A stretch of 44,156 nt of DNA from Gluconobacter sp. P1C6_b (GTDB taxonomy: Bacteria > Pseudomonadota > Alphaproteobacteria > Acetobacterales > Acetobacteraceae). The position numbers and the translations under genes are program-made. The stretch lies in assembly GCF_018811945.1 (NCBI RefSeq), contig NZ_JACRVU010000022.1, positions 1 through 44,156 on the forward strand, in the 5' to 3' direction. The notes under the pieces were generated by a model. That model saw only the letters and a program-made list of their open reading frames with translations. It made no database searches and was not told the DNA's origin. Shown here piece after piece: positions 36,401 through 43,850 of the stretch. Numbering within the stretch: position 1 is the first letter of the stretch; the number at the start of each line of letters is the position of its first letter.

Positions 36401-37346
36401 CAAGATGAAGATTGCAGATCGCGTTGGTATTCCAGGCTCCTGAAGTGCTCTGGTTCAGTCCCATGGTCCACAGCGTCAGCCACGCATCGGCTTCCGCAAT
36501 CCATCTGGCGGCTGTTTCGATATCATCTTGTGGAAGGCCGGTAATCCCGGCAACGCGTTCGGGAGAATAATCTGCCAGAAAAGCTGGCATATCGCTCCAG
36601 TCCTTCGTTGCACTGGCGATAAAGTCCGGATCTATCGCGTCATCACGAACCAGAATGTGAAGAATGCCGTTCAGCAGGGCGAGATCGGTGCCTGGGCGGA
36701 TCTGAAGGAACAGGTCCGCCTTGTCTGCCGTAGCGGTCCGTCGTGGATCAACGACGATGAGTTTAGCTCCCTGACGTTTGCGGTCCATCAGGCGCAGGAA
36801 CAGGATCGGATGGCAGTCGGCCATATTGGCGCCGATCACGAAGAACAGGTCCGTGCAGTCGAAATCCTCGTAGCTTCCCGGAGGGGCATCTGCGCCCAGG
36901 GAGAGTTTGTAGCCAGCTCCCGCCGCCGCCATGCACAGACGGGAGTTGGACTCGATATGCTGGGTTCTCAGGTATCCTTTGACGAGTTTGTTCGCCAGAT
37001 ACTGCGCTTCCAGAGACATCTGGCCGGAGACGTAAAGGGAGATCGCATCCGGGCCGTATTCTTCCAGAATCTGCTTCAGGCGACGGGCTGTTTCTCTGAT
37101 GGCTGCGTCCATTCGGGTGGGAACGGGCAGAGACGTCCTGTGCGGCCGGATCTGCGGCATATCCAGCCGTGTAGACGATGACACCGGTTTGTCGCAGGAA
37201 CTTCCTTTGGTGCATAGGCGACCACCATTCGTCGGGTGCTCGGTATCTCCGCGCACCTTGACGATCTGATGGTTCTCAACCTCCAGCACGATGCCGCAGC
37301 CGACACCGCAATAGGGGCAGACAGAACGGATGTCTTCCCGTGTCAT
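33423..37346 (-). CDS. Assimilatory nitrate reductase fused to CysJ-like flavoprotein
   Basis: A 1307-aa fusion that reduces nitrate to nitrite with NADPH. Residues 1-700: [4Fe-4S] motif CPYCGVGC (Cys10, 13, 17 and Cys45), then the molybdenum region with Cys138 in SNSRLCMAAA, and molybdopterin-binding segments through NTGRLQHQWHTLTKTGRV. A linker of about 110 residues follows. Residues about 810-950: flavodoxin domain (RLLLRWASQTGRAEG, STFGDGDAPDS). About 965-1307: FAD/NADPH reductase with PRLYSIASS and GPGTGIAPFRAFLQER. The fusion replaces a separate electron-transfer subunit; such bifunctional enzymes are known in proteobacteria. Gap to nirBD is 6 nt. Needs host Mo-bis-MGD. Confidence 0.93.
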   Translation of the reverse strand: MTREDIRSVCPYCGVGCGIVLEVENHQIVKVRGDTEHPTNGGRLCTKGSSCDKPVSSSTRLDMPQIRPHRTSLPVPTRMDAAIRETARRLKQILEEYGPDAISLYVSGQMSLEAQYLANKLVKGYLRTQHIESNSRLCMAAAGAGYKLSLGADAPPGSYEDFDCTDLFFVIGANMADCHPILFLRLMDRKRQGAKLIVVDPRRTATADKADLFLQIRPGTDLALLNGILHILVRDDAIDPDFIASATKDWSDMPAFLADYSPERVAGITGLPQDDIETAARWIAEADAWLTLWTMGLNQSTSGAWNTNAICNLHLATGAICRPGAGPFSLTGQPNAMGGREMGYMGPGLPGQRSALVDDDRAFVEQQWKLPAGTIRKAGGHGAIAMFEAMTRGEIRACWIICTNPVATVPRRANVTAALEAADLVIVQDAYADTETAAYADILLPGALWAEGDGVLVNSDRTMTLARQAVSPPGEAMADWDIIARVACEMGFEEAFTFSSSTEVFDEASRFANPRTGYDISGVSHDRLKSGPVQWPSQTGDALPRHPIRYRPDPNKPPVFATDDGKAAFHARPYLPLEEQPDDEFPFLLNTGRLQHQWHTLTKTGRVDGLNKLNSGPFVEIALADAERLGLCKDDPVELRSRRGTAILPARPTDRVAPGTCFAPFHWNDRFGENLTINAVTADFTDPVSLQPGIKHCAVSLSRIETVSVPAEENAPAMPLDYLTQHLGLARAEPLVLSVESRQWLTGFMGGLKLAPPANELPFVPPSAPLPTEQKARINGLLAGLYARSPVSKDPAVSESPTGTQPRLLLRWASQTGRAEGLAEELAVWLKESGYGVDAMSLDTSKPADLCGTVLFVVSTFGDGDAPDSASAFWDELRNTQELREDIRYAMIALGDSSYASFCGFGRALDDRLIALGATPLMPRQDCEPDYEETVEAWQHRFLAALGAKTVPVPAVPLPDAPAITRANPAIARISLNHCLTGRNSDKETRQIVLDLSGTGLHYEPGDALGVWPCNADSTVESVLSSLGLPSGTTVSVRGHGTVSLADALTRHFDLSRPSPALLEKLGAPSSSYLPELLATAKIGVQAQDIPNLFRRMQPRLYSIASSLKAYPDSVHITVGVNNEPYPGLCSNWLGSLHEDSEVPVFLQTTSQFRLPDDHTKSVIMVGPGTGIAPFRAFLQERAACNSPGRNWLFFGERHAENGFYYREELEGFMEQGCLTHLHTAFSRDQDQRIYVQDRMEENGEELWRWLHGGAYFYVCGDAARMARDVDSALRRIVARYGGMSTEQADEYVSNLVRNGRYVRDVY

Positions 37347-37352
37347 GAACAG

Positions 37353-40277
37353 TTAAGCAGACAGGCGTTCTGCGATGGTCTCCATAACCCTGGCGCGGAT
37401 TTCAACCTTGCCTTCGGGGGTCAGACGCGTGTCCCACGTTCGCAGGGATTTGCTGGAATCTTCAAGACAGATCCCGTTTTCCAGATTGAAATGCTGTTTG
37501 TAAAGCGGGGAGGCGACAACGAGCTGCCCCCGCAGATCCCCTATGATGCCGCGTCCGATGATATTGGCCTTCGAGAATGGGTCATGGTTGTCCACGGCAA
37601 AAACGCGGGCGGATGTGTTTTCCGTTTCCGGCAGATAAAACAGGGCGATCTGCGCACCTTCATACCAGGCAACCACGCCTGATCGTGGGACCAGATCGTT
37701 CTTGTCGCACAGGGCCGTCCATTCCACCGGACCCGCGCCTTCCAAAAGGGTAGCCTGATTGGGGGCTGGTTTGACCTGATCGCGCTCGGGAACAAGCTGA
37801 ACGTTTGGATCGGGGCGGCTGTCATTGACAAAAGTGCGGAAGCGCTTGAGCTTCTCGCCGTCCGTCAGGGCATCCTTCCATTCACAGTGGTATGTTTCGA
37901 CCACATGCTGCATCTGCTGTTCCAGCTCTTCGGCAATGCCAAGGCTGTCCTTGATGATGACGTCTTTGAGATAATCGAGACCGCCCTCCAGACCTTCCCG
38001 CCAGACAGACGTGCGCTGGAGCTTGTCTGCGGTACGGATGTAGAACATCAGGAAGCGGTCGATGTATTTCACGAGCGTTTCTGAATCGAGATCGGTCGCG
38101 AAAAGCTCTGCATGGCGCGGACGCATCCCGCCATTGCCACAGACATACAGGTTCCAGCCGTTTTCCGTAGCGATAATGCCCACATCCTTGCTCTGGGCCT
38201 CGGCGCATTCCCGCGTACAGCCGGATACGGCGAATTTGAGCTTGTGCGGAGAGCGCAGCCCCTTATAGCGGTTCTCAAGATCCAGCGCCTTACCGACGCT
38301 ATCCTGCACGCCATAACGGCACCATGTGCTGCCAACACAGGATTTTACCGTCCGTGTGGACTTTCCATAAGCATGGCCCGTCTCAAATCCTGCCTCCAGA
38401 AGCTCTCCCCAGATTTCGGGAAGCTGGTGGAGTTGAGCGCCAAACAGATCGACACGCTGGCCACCGGTGATCTTGGTGTAGAGGCCATATTTCTTTGCAA
38501 CCTGCCCCAGGACAATCAGCTTGTCCGGGGTAATTTCGCCACCTGCAATGCGGGGAACAACGGAATAGGTCCCGTTCTTCTGCATATTGGCCATGAACGT
38601 GTCGTTCGTGTCCTGCAAAGGAATATAGAGCGGATCGGTGATCGGCTTGTTCCATGCCGAGGCAAGGATCGAGCCAATGGTTGGTTTGCAGATATCGCAG
38701 CCTAAACCGCCATTACCATGGCGTGTCATCAGCTCTTCAAAGCTGCGGATGCCATGGACACGAACGAGGGAGTACAACTCCTGACGTGTATGGGAAAAAT
38801 GCTCGCAAAGGCTGTGATCGACCTCGATGCCCCGGGCGGAAAGTTCCGTTTCGAACACGCTCTTGAGCAGAGCCGCGCAGCCGCCGCAGCCTGTACTGGC
38901 CTTTGTGCTCTGCTTGAGCGTGGCCAGATCGGCGCAACCCGCATCAATGGCGCTACAGATCGAGCCTTTCGTAACGTTGTGGCAGGAGCAGATCATGGCC
39001 GTATCAGGCAGGGCGTCCGCGCCCAGAAGCTCTGCCCCTTCACCACGCGGCAGGATCAGTGCGGCGGGGTCAGCCGGCGGTTTGATGCCGTTCTGAACAT
39101 ACTGGAAGATCGTGTCGTAATAGGAATTGTCCCCAACAAGGATCGCCCCTGTCACACGCTGGCCGTCCGCGGACAGAACGAGACGCCGATAGGAGCCATC
39201 GGCCTCGCCGATGAAGCGATAGCTCGTGGCGCCGGGCTCCCGTCCGTGCGCATCGCCGATCGAACCTACATCCACACCCTGAAGCTTGAGCTTGGTGGAC
39301 ATGTCCGCGCCCGTAAAGGCGGCGTCTTCTCCGGCCAAAAGGGAAGCAACGGTCCGCGCCATGGTGTATCCCGGTCCGACCAGACCAAAGACCTGATCCT
39401 GCCAGAGCGCACATTCACCGATGGCGAAAATGTCCGGATCGGACGTCCGGCACTGATTGTCGATCACGAGGCCGCCCCGTGCGCCCACAGCCAGCCCGCA
39501 AGCCCTGCCAAGCTGATCGGTCGGGCGGATACCGGCAGAGAAAACAACCATATCGGTTTCAAAAGAAGGACTGTTCGCAAACACCAAGCGATGACGTTTT
39601 TGTTCGCCGGCGACAATCTCTTTGGTCGCGTGGGAGGTTCTCACATCAATCCCAAGCGTCTCAATGCGCCTGCGAAGCGCGCGACCGCCCTCTTCATCAA
39701 GCTGGGCCGACATCAGATGCGTTCCAAGCTGTACGACACTGACGTCCAGCCCCAGAAGTTTCAGGGCATGAGCGGCTTCCAGTCCCAGCAGGCCGCCACC
39801 AATGACGGTTCCATGGCTGGCTCCTTTAGCGGCAGCGCGGATGATGTCCAGGTCCTCAAGCGTGCGGTAGACAAGACCTGCACTTCCGGTATTGCCTGGT
39901 ATTGACGGCACGAACGGGACGGAGCCTGTCGCTAAAATCAGTGTGCTGTAGGGAAGAATACCTTCTTCGCTTTCCACGGCCCTGGCGTCACGGTCGATCC
40001 GCATGACAGGAACACCCAGATGCATGATGATGCCGTGAGCCGAGTGAAAATCTTCCTCATGCAAACGCAGGGCCAGCGCATCCTGACTCGTCATGTATTC
40101 CGTAAGATGAACGCGGTCATAGGCATGGTGGCGCTCGGAGCCAAAGACATGGATCTGATGCGTTTCATGCAGACCGTGCATGACGAGCTGCTCGGCACAG
40201 TAATGTCCAACCATTCCGTTGCCGATGATGATGATGTTCTCTTTCATGGTCATCTGTCCGTTCTCTGAGGCAGTCAT
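37353..40277 (-). CDS. nirB: NADH-dependent nitrite reductase, NirB-NirD fusion
   Basis: A 974-aa enzyme reducing nitrite to ammonium. FAD/NAD(P) domains (about 12-320; IIIIGNGMVGHYCAEQL, GTVIGGGLLGLEAAHAL), then a BFD-type [2Fe-2S] site (ICSCHN ... TGCGGC), then the sirohaem/[4Fe-4S] domain with SCVGSTWC and SGCTRECAEAQ. The last 110 residues are a NirD-like Rieske-fold domain (NHDPFSKANIIGRGIIG, VASPLYKQHFNLENGICLE) lacking the Cys/His cluster ligands, as in E. coli NirD. ATG at 40277 starts 2 nt after the porin stop; ATG at 40253 is an alternative. Sirohaem synthesis is not encoded here. Confidence 0.93.
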   Translation of the reverse strand: MTASENGQMTMKENIIIIGNGMVGHYCAEQLVMHGLHETHQIHVFGSERHHAYDRVHLTEYMTSQDALALRLHEEDFHSAHGIIMHLGVPVMRIDRDARAVESEEGILPYSTLILATGSVPFVPSIPGNTGSAGLVYRTLEDLDIIRAAAKGASHGTVIGGGLLGLEAAHALKLLGLDVSVVQLGTHLMSAQLDEEGGRALRRRIETLGIDVRTSHATKEIVAGEQKRHRLVFANSPSFETDMVVFSAGIRPTDQLGRACGLAVGARGGLVIDNQCRTSDPDIFAIGECALWQDQVFGLVGPGYTMARTVASLLAGEDAAFTGADMSTKLKLQGVDVGSIGDAHGREPGATSYRFIGEADGSYRRLVLSADGQRVTGAILVGDNSYYDTIFQYVQNGIKPPADPAALILPRGEGAELLGADALPDTAMICSCHNVTKGSICSAIDAGCADLATLKQSTKASTGCGGCAALLKSVFETELSARGIEVDHSLCEHFSHTRQELYSLVRVHGIRSFEELMTRHGNGGLGCDICKPTIGSILASAWNKPITDPLYIPLQDTNDTFMANMQKNGTYSVVPRIAGGEITPDKLIVLGQVAKKYGLYTKITGGQRVDLFGAQLHQLPEIWGELLEAGFETGHAYGKSTRTVKSCVGSTWCRYGVQDSVGKALDLENRYKGLRSPHKLKFAVSGCTRECAEAQSKDVGIIATENGWNLYVCGNGGMRPRHAELFATDLDSETLVKYIDRFLMFYIRTADKLQRTSVWREGLEGGLDYLKDVIIKDSLGIAEELEQQMQHVVETYHCEWKDALTDGEKLKRFRTFVNDSRPDPNVQLVPERDQVKPAPNQATLLEGAGPVEWTALCDKNDLVPRSGVVAWYEGAQIALFYLPETENTSARVFAVDNHDPFSKANIIGRGIIGDLRGQLVVASPLYKQHFNLENGICLEDSSKSLRTWDTRLTPEGKVEIRARVMETIAERLSA

Positions 40278-40279
40278 GG

Positions 40280-41926
40280 TCAAAACTTGAATTCGAGAGT
40301 CTGCATGTAGAACGCGTCGCTTTTTGCGCCTGCCGTGCGCATGCTGCGAGATGCGATGAAGCCTGCGATGTCGTGAGTCCAGGTCCAATGTGGAGCAAAG
40401 TTCCAGGCAAGTTGCGTCTGGGGAGTGGCCCCAATAAAGCCGCCAGATAACCCATTGCGCCAAGAATAGATCTTGCCTGTGCCATACACCGCATCCTGTG
40501 TGCTTTCCCGCCAGAAGAAAGGCACATGCAGCTTGATGTGAAGGTTTTTCCGCAGAGCAAATGTCGCCAGAGGCCCCACACCGATCAGGTTCTGGGACGT
40601 TACGGACAACGTCACATCGTTATAGTACGGCAAGGGAAAATAAGGGGATGCAAACGTCCCGACTGCGCCATCCTTGCTATGATAGGAGCCGCCGGAAAAA
40701 AGATCGGCCTGCAGACCAGCGCTCGGCTTGGTCGCAAGATCAGGACGGTTATACAGCAGGGATGCATTAACAGCATAAGCCCGTACAGCACGGGTGGGCT
40801 GCCTTTCCTGTGCTGGCCGAAACTGGCCTCCCTGAAACACACCGCTCAGGCTCGTCGAGAAAGGGCCGATATTTCCCCATAGTCGCATGCCGACATTGTC
40901 CCGACGGCTGGAACCTGCCTCTGTACCCGTTGTCGTCGGGATAGATGCTGTGGAGCCACTGTAGAGATAGCCGATGTAAAAGACGTCTGCGAAAAGCTGA
41001 CTCTTCTTTCCCATGGCTCTGAATGCAGGAAGCGCCGTGGACGTCATGGCGCCATACATCCGGGCACTGTAGTTCGTGCCATCTCCAAAGACAGCATCAG
41101 GCAGTTTGTTGGTCTGCATGAAATCAAACAGATCCACCCGAAAACGTTTCCAGATGGCATAGCCACGGATACCATCCCAGGTCTGCTGTGCATTCGTCAG
41201 GTCCCGGGCGGACTGCATGAAGACAGGCGTATCAAGGAAGACCTGTCGACCACCAATAATGCCGGCTTTGGCTCCCAGAAGATTGCCCTTCACTTCCAGA
41301 ATACCCTGCTGGAGATCCAGTCGTTCCCGCTGCACCCCTGTCTGGTATCCGTAGGTATTGGAGCCTCCTGCGACGCCGTACAGGAACTCGGCATAAGCGC
41401 GGACATGCGCTCCCAGATGAAGATCGGCGCCATAAAGATTGCGCAGAAGAACCCGGTTGGCGTTGGTCTTGCCTGCCGTTCCCATCATGGGCTGGTTTTC
41501 ATAGACATAACGGAGGCGTTCTTCCGCGTTCAGAGAAAGCCAGATACTTCCGCTTTCATTCAGGCGAATATATTTCAGGCGGCTGAACCAGTCATTCCTG
41601 CGCTGTTCCGGCGGGGTATTAACGATATCGCTCCAGTCTTCCGCCCAACGAACCTGACCAAAGCCCGCCATTGACCCGAAACCGGATGCGGCTCCGTTCC
41701 CCGCATTGAAAACATCCCAGTCCGGGGAGTGCGCGGAGCGGTTTTGCTGGGTGTGAACCGGCTGAGTGACGGCTTTTGTTCTGGAGCGTTCGGACAGATG
41801 AACCCCGACATGGGGGTTGGGAGTATCGTCAGCTTTCACGGGGCTGGAGAATGCCAGCCCCCCCAAAGCAAGACCTGCCAGCATGGGCGCATAGGGAAGG
41901 GGAGAGAAGACGGAAAGACCAGTCAT
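40280..41926 (-). CDS. Alginate-export-family outer-membrane porin
   Basis: A 548-aa protein starting at MTGLSVFSPLPYAPML (ATG overlapping the transporter stop, TGATG). A signal peptide of about 33 residues ends near SPVKADD. The mature chain fits the alginate_exp beta-barrel family: WAEDWSDIV, WLSLNAEERLRYVYENQP near the first strands, and the outer-membrane terminal Phe (LEFKF). A longer 693-aa reading is only the shadow of the transporter gene. In nitrate operons such barrels probably allow nitrate or nitrite through the outer membrane; substrate is inferred from position. Confidence 0.85.
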   Translation of the reverse strand: MTGLSVFSPLPYAPMLAGLALGGLAFSSPVKADDTPNPHVGVHLSERSRTKAVTQPVHTQQNRSAHSPDWDVFNAGNGAASGFGSMAGFGQVRWAEDWSDIVNTPPEQRRNDWFSRLKYIRLNESGSIWLSLNAEERLRYVYENQPMMGTAGKTNANRVLLRNLYGADLHLGAHVRAYAEFLYGVAGGSNTYGYQTGVQRERLDLQQGILEVKGNLLGAKAGIIGGRQVFLDTPVFMQSARDLTNAQQTWDGIRGYAIWKRFRVDLFDFMQTNKLPDAVFGDGTNYSARMYGAMTSTALPAFRAMGKKSQLFADVFYIGYLYSGSTASIPTTTGTEAGSSRRDNVGMRLWGNIGPFSTSLSGVFQGGQFRPAQERQPTRAVRAYAVNASLLYNRPDLATKPSAGLQADLFSGGSYHSKDGAVGTFASPYFPLPYYNDVTLSVTSQNLIGVGPLATFALRKNLHIKLHVPFFWRESTQDAVYGTGKIYSWRNGLSGGFIGATPQTQLAWNFAPHWTWTHDIAGFIASRSMRTAGAKSDAFYMQTLEFKF

Positions 41927-43107
41927 CAGCCGATCTCCCGCCAGCGATGGTGACACAGTACAACGGCGATGCAGGCAATCAGGCAGATCCCGGCGAAAGC
42001 GAGAAATCCCGGCCCGTAAGAATTGACGATCTGTCGGGCTTCCCCCAGTGAGAGCGCCAGGTAGAAGCCGCCGACCCCGCCGGCCATACCGACCAGCCCT
42101 GTCAGAATGCCGACCTGACGCGGGAAGCGGGCTGGAACAAGCTGAAAAACGGCGCCATTGCCCAGCCCGAGCGTTACCATCCCCAAGAGGAATACCGGGA
42201 ATGCGAGATAGATCGTCGGAAGTCCAAGGGCAATGACGCAAAAGCAGCCTGCCGCGACCGCATACAGGATGGTCAGGGCTTTCGTGCCGCCCACACGGTC
42301 GGCGAAGGCTCCTCCAACTGGCCGCACAAAAGAGCCTATGAAAACGACAAATGCCGTACACGCACCAGCAACGGTGGGAGAGAGATTGTACTGGTCATTG
42401 AAATAAATGGTGAGGAACGACGCAAGACCCACAAACCCACCAAAGGTCACGCTATAGAAAAACATCAGCAGCCAGCTATCGCCGGATCCCAGAACTGGAC
42501 CCCATGAGCGCAGGCCCGGAGATGCTGGCCGATTGACAGGCTCTCTGGCCAGAATAAGGAAAAGTAGCAGAACGCAGATGAGCGGAAGCGTCGCAAGGCC
42601 GATGACGTTGCGCCATCCCACCAGAACCGCCAGTCCGGGCGCAAAAAGTGAGGCCAGCGCGGTTCCTGAGTTGCCTGCGCCTGCAATGCCGAGCGCGGTT
42701 CCCTGATACTGCGGAGGATACCAGACGGAGGCAAGGGGAAGGGCAATGGCGAAAGATGCCCCAGCAACGCCAAGAATGCCCGCCAGTCCGAACATCTGAC
42801 CGTAAGTATGAGGTGCAAGGTACCAGACCAGGGCAAGGCCGAAAATGACTGTAAGCTGTGCGGCAATCGCGACGCGGCGCGGGCCGAACATATCCACCAG
42901 GCCCCCAGCCAACACACGAAAGGCGGCCCCGGCCAGCACAGGCGTTGCGACTAGCAGTCCTTTCTGCCCAGCATTCAGGTGAAGGTCATGCGCAATCGCA
43001 ATGCCGAGAGGACCTAACAAAACCCAGATCATGAATGAGACGTCGAAATATAGAAAAGCGGCCAGCAGGGTTGGTGCGTGCCCGGCTTTCAGGAAACCCC
43101 TGTCCAC
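41926..43107 (-). CDS. Nitrate/nitrite transporter of the NarK/NasA (NNP) family
   Basis: A 393-aa major-facilitator protein with 12 predicted membrane helices. It has the nitrate signatures GIAGAGNSGTALAS (about 138-151) and GLGNGAVFQLVPARFP (about 317-332), and the MFS loop motif GGLVDMFGPRRV. It brings nitrate through the inner membrane by proton symport or nitrate/nitrite exchange. First gene of the operon; the start is a GTG at 43107 (MDRGFLKAGHAPTLLAAF). The ribosome site is weak (TGGAAA), and an 11-bp hairpin ends 12 nt before the start, so translation may be controlled too. Confidence 0.93.
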   Translation of the reverse strand: MDRGFLKAGHAPTLLAAFLYFDVSFMIWVLLGPLGIAIAHDLHLNAGQKGLLVATPVLAGAAFRVLAGGLVDMFGPRRVAIAAQLTVIFGLALVWYLAPHTYGQMFGLAGILGVAGASFAIALPLASVWYPPQYQGTALGIAGAGNSGTALASLFAPGLAVLVGWRNVIGLATLPLICVLLLFLILAREPVNRPASPGLRSWGPVLGSGDSWLLMFFYSVTFGGFVGLASFLTIYFNDQYNLSPTVAGACTAFVVFIGSFVRPVGGAFADRVGGTKALTILYAVAAGCFCVIALGLPTIYLAFPVFLLGMVTLGLGNGAVFQLVPARFPRQVGILTGLVGMAGGVGGFYLALSLGEARQIVNSYGPGFLAFAGICLIACIAVVLCHHRWREIG

Positions 43108-43119
43108 AATACATTTCCA

Positions 43120-43148
43120 GACGACACATCAAACAGGGATGCGTCATC
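43120..43148 (-). promoter_or_regulatory. Strong hairpin just upstream of the transporter start
   Basis: On the minus strand GATGACGCATC and GATGTGTCGTC form an 11-bp stem (two G-U pairs) with the loop CCTGTTT. It ends 12 nt before the GTG start. No T-run follows, so it is not a plain intrinsic terminator. The CCCTGT at the loop edge (43138-43133) is complementary to ACAGGG in codons 2-4 (43103-43098), so a loop-to-start contact could hide the start codon. Confidence 0.6.
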
Positions 43149-43163
43149 GCCCATTTAGGGCCA

Positions 43164-43243
43164 GTGGACCGCCATTGATCCACCCTATGCGTCTCCGTCC
43201 TGACCGGACAAACCCGACTCTCCACCGGCACTGATAGAGTATC
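43164..43243 (-). promoter_or_regulatory. Nitrate-operon leader with paired ANTAR-type hexaloop hairpins
   Basis: First hairpin, 43243-43216: GATACTCTATC and GGTGGAGAGTC around the loop AGTGCC (10 of 11 positions pair, counting G-U). Second hairpin, 43183-43164: GTGGATC and GGTCCAC around the loop AATGGC (7 pairs). Both loops have six bases with A first and G fourth, the known signature of ANTAR RNA targets, which come as two hairpins. NasT of the same operon is the expected ligand. The first hairpin starts about 12 nt after the predicted transcription start. Confidence 0.75.
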
Positions 43244-43261
43244 GTTACATTGTGTGTAGAG

Positions 43262-43289
43262 ACTATATTGCAGAACGATCTGATGTCAA
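43262..43289 (-). promoter_or_regulatory. Sigma70 promoter of the nitrate operon
   Basis: On the minus strand TTGACA (43289-43284), 16-base spacer, TATAGT (43267-43262): perfect -35 and five of six -10 bases. Transcription would start near 43255 and give a leader of about 148 nt. Upstream DNA is very AT-rich and may act as an UP element. No sigma54 -24/-12 pair or NtrC site was seen. Confidence 0.75.
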
Positions 43290-43598
43290 AATAATAAAGT
43301 ATGGTTGGAACGATTCCTTCTGACGGTTAAATTTCGAGTGCTGAGAAATAAATATCGCATAATATCATGCGTAATTTTGGGTTTTTTAAGAGGAAAACAA
43401 GTTTTAATGAGCATACCTAAATTATTACATCTATATAAAATAATTATAGAAAATATATTTCTATGAAATCCTTTGAAACACTTAAAAATAATATAAATTA
43501 TCAAAATTATTTTTGTAAGTATTTTGTAATAATTTAATTATTATTTATTTAAATATGTATGAGGCGCCCCCTGCTTGATGGGTTCGACGGAAGACGGA
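43290..43598. other. AT-rich non-coding stretch upstream of the nitrate operon
   Basis: About 310 bp, extremely AT-rich between 43420 and 43560. No gene is supported. It probably contains binding sites for nucleoid proteins and may boost the promoter at 43262-43289. Confidence 0.5.
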
Positions 43599-43751
43599 TC
43601 ATCGGAGGATATGTGTGATCAGAACCTGGGGTGGGGCCTCCAGATAGAGGAGTCGAATTTCCTGGATCACCAAGCGAGTGAGCTTTTGCGACATGGCGGC
43701 AGGCGCTTTCTGAACGTAAGCGTATTGGCGTGGGAGCGCATAATGGGACAT
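43599..43751 (-). CDS. Possible 50-aa protein near the right end of the element
   Basis: ATG at 43751 has a full GGAGG seven bases upstream. The frame (MSHYALPRQYAYVQKAPAAM, then SQKLTRLVIQEIRLLYLEAP) is open to a stop at 43599. It looks helical and amphipathic with no known family. It lies between the AT-rich stretch and the right att site, where elements sometimes keep small control genes. The good ribosome site is the only real support. Confidence 0.4.
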   Translation of the reverse strand: MSHYALPRQYAYVQKAPAAMSQKLTRLVIQEIRLLYLEAPPQVLITHILR

Positions 43752-43850
43752 TATGTAACCTCCGTATTCGGGTATTGCTGCGGAATAGGCTACAGAGGCC
43801 GCTGTCAAAACAAAATTTTGATAAAAACAACGGTTTGTCAATCGACAATG

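Noticed and set aside
38718-39905. 395-aa open frame on the plus strand
   Set aside because: Antisense shadow of the nitrite reductase gene.
40278-40463. N-terminal extension of the NirBD frame
   Set aside because: The 62 extra residues overlap the porin end. The FAD-binding strand expected near the N-terminus begins just after the ATG at 40277 or 40253.
41927-42361. N-terminal extension of the porin frame to 693 aa
   Set aside because: The extra 145 residues are Arg/Ser-rich and overlap the transporter gene in another frame. The true start has a signal peptide and a TGATG overlap at 41926.
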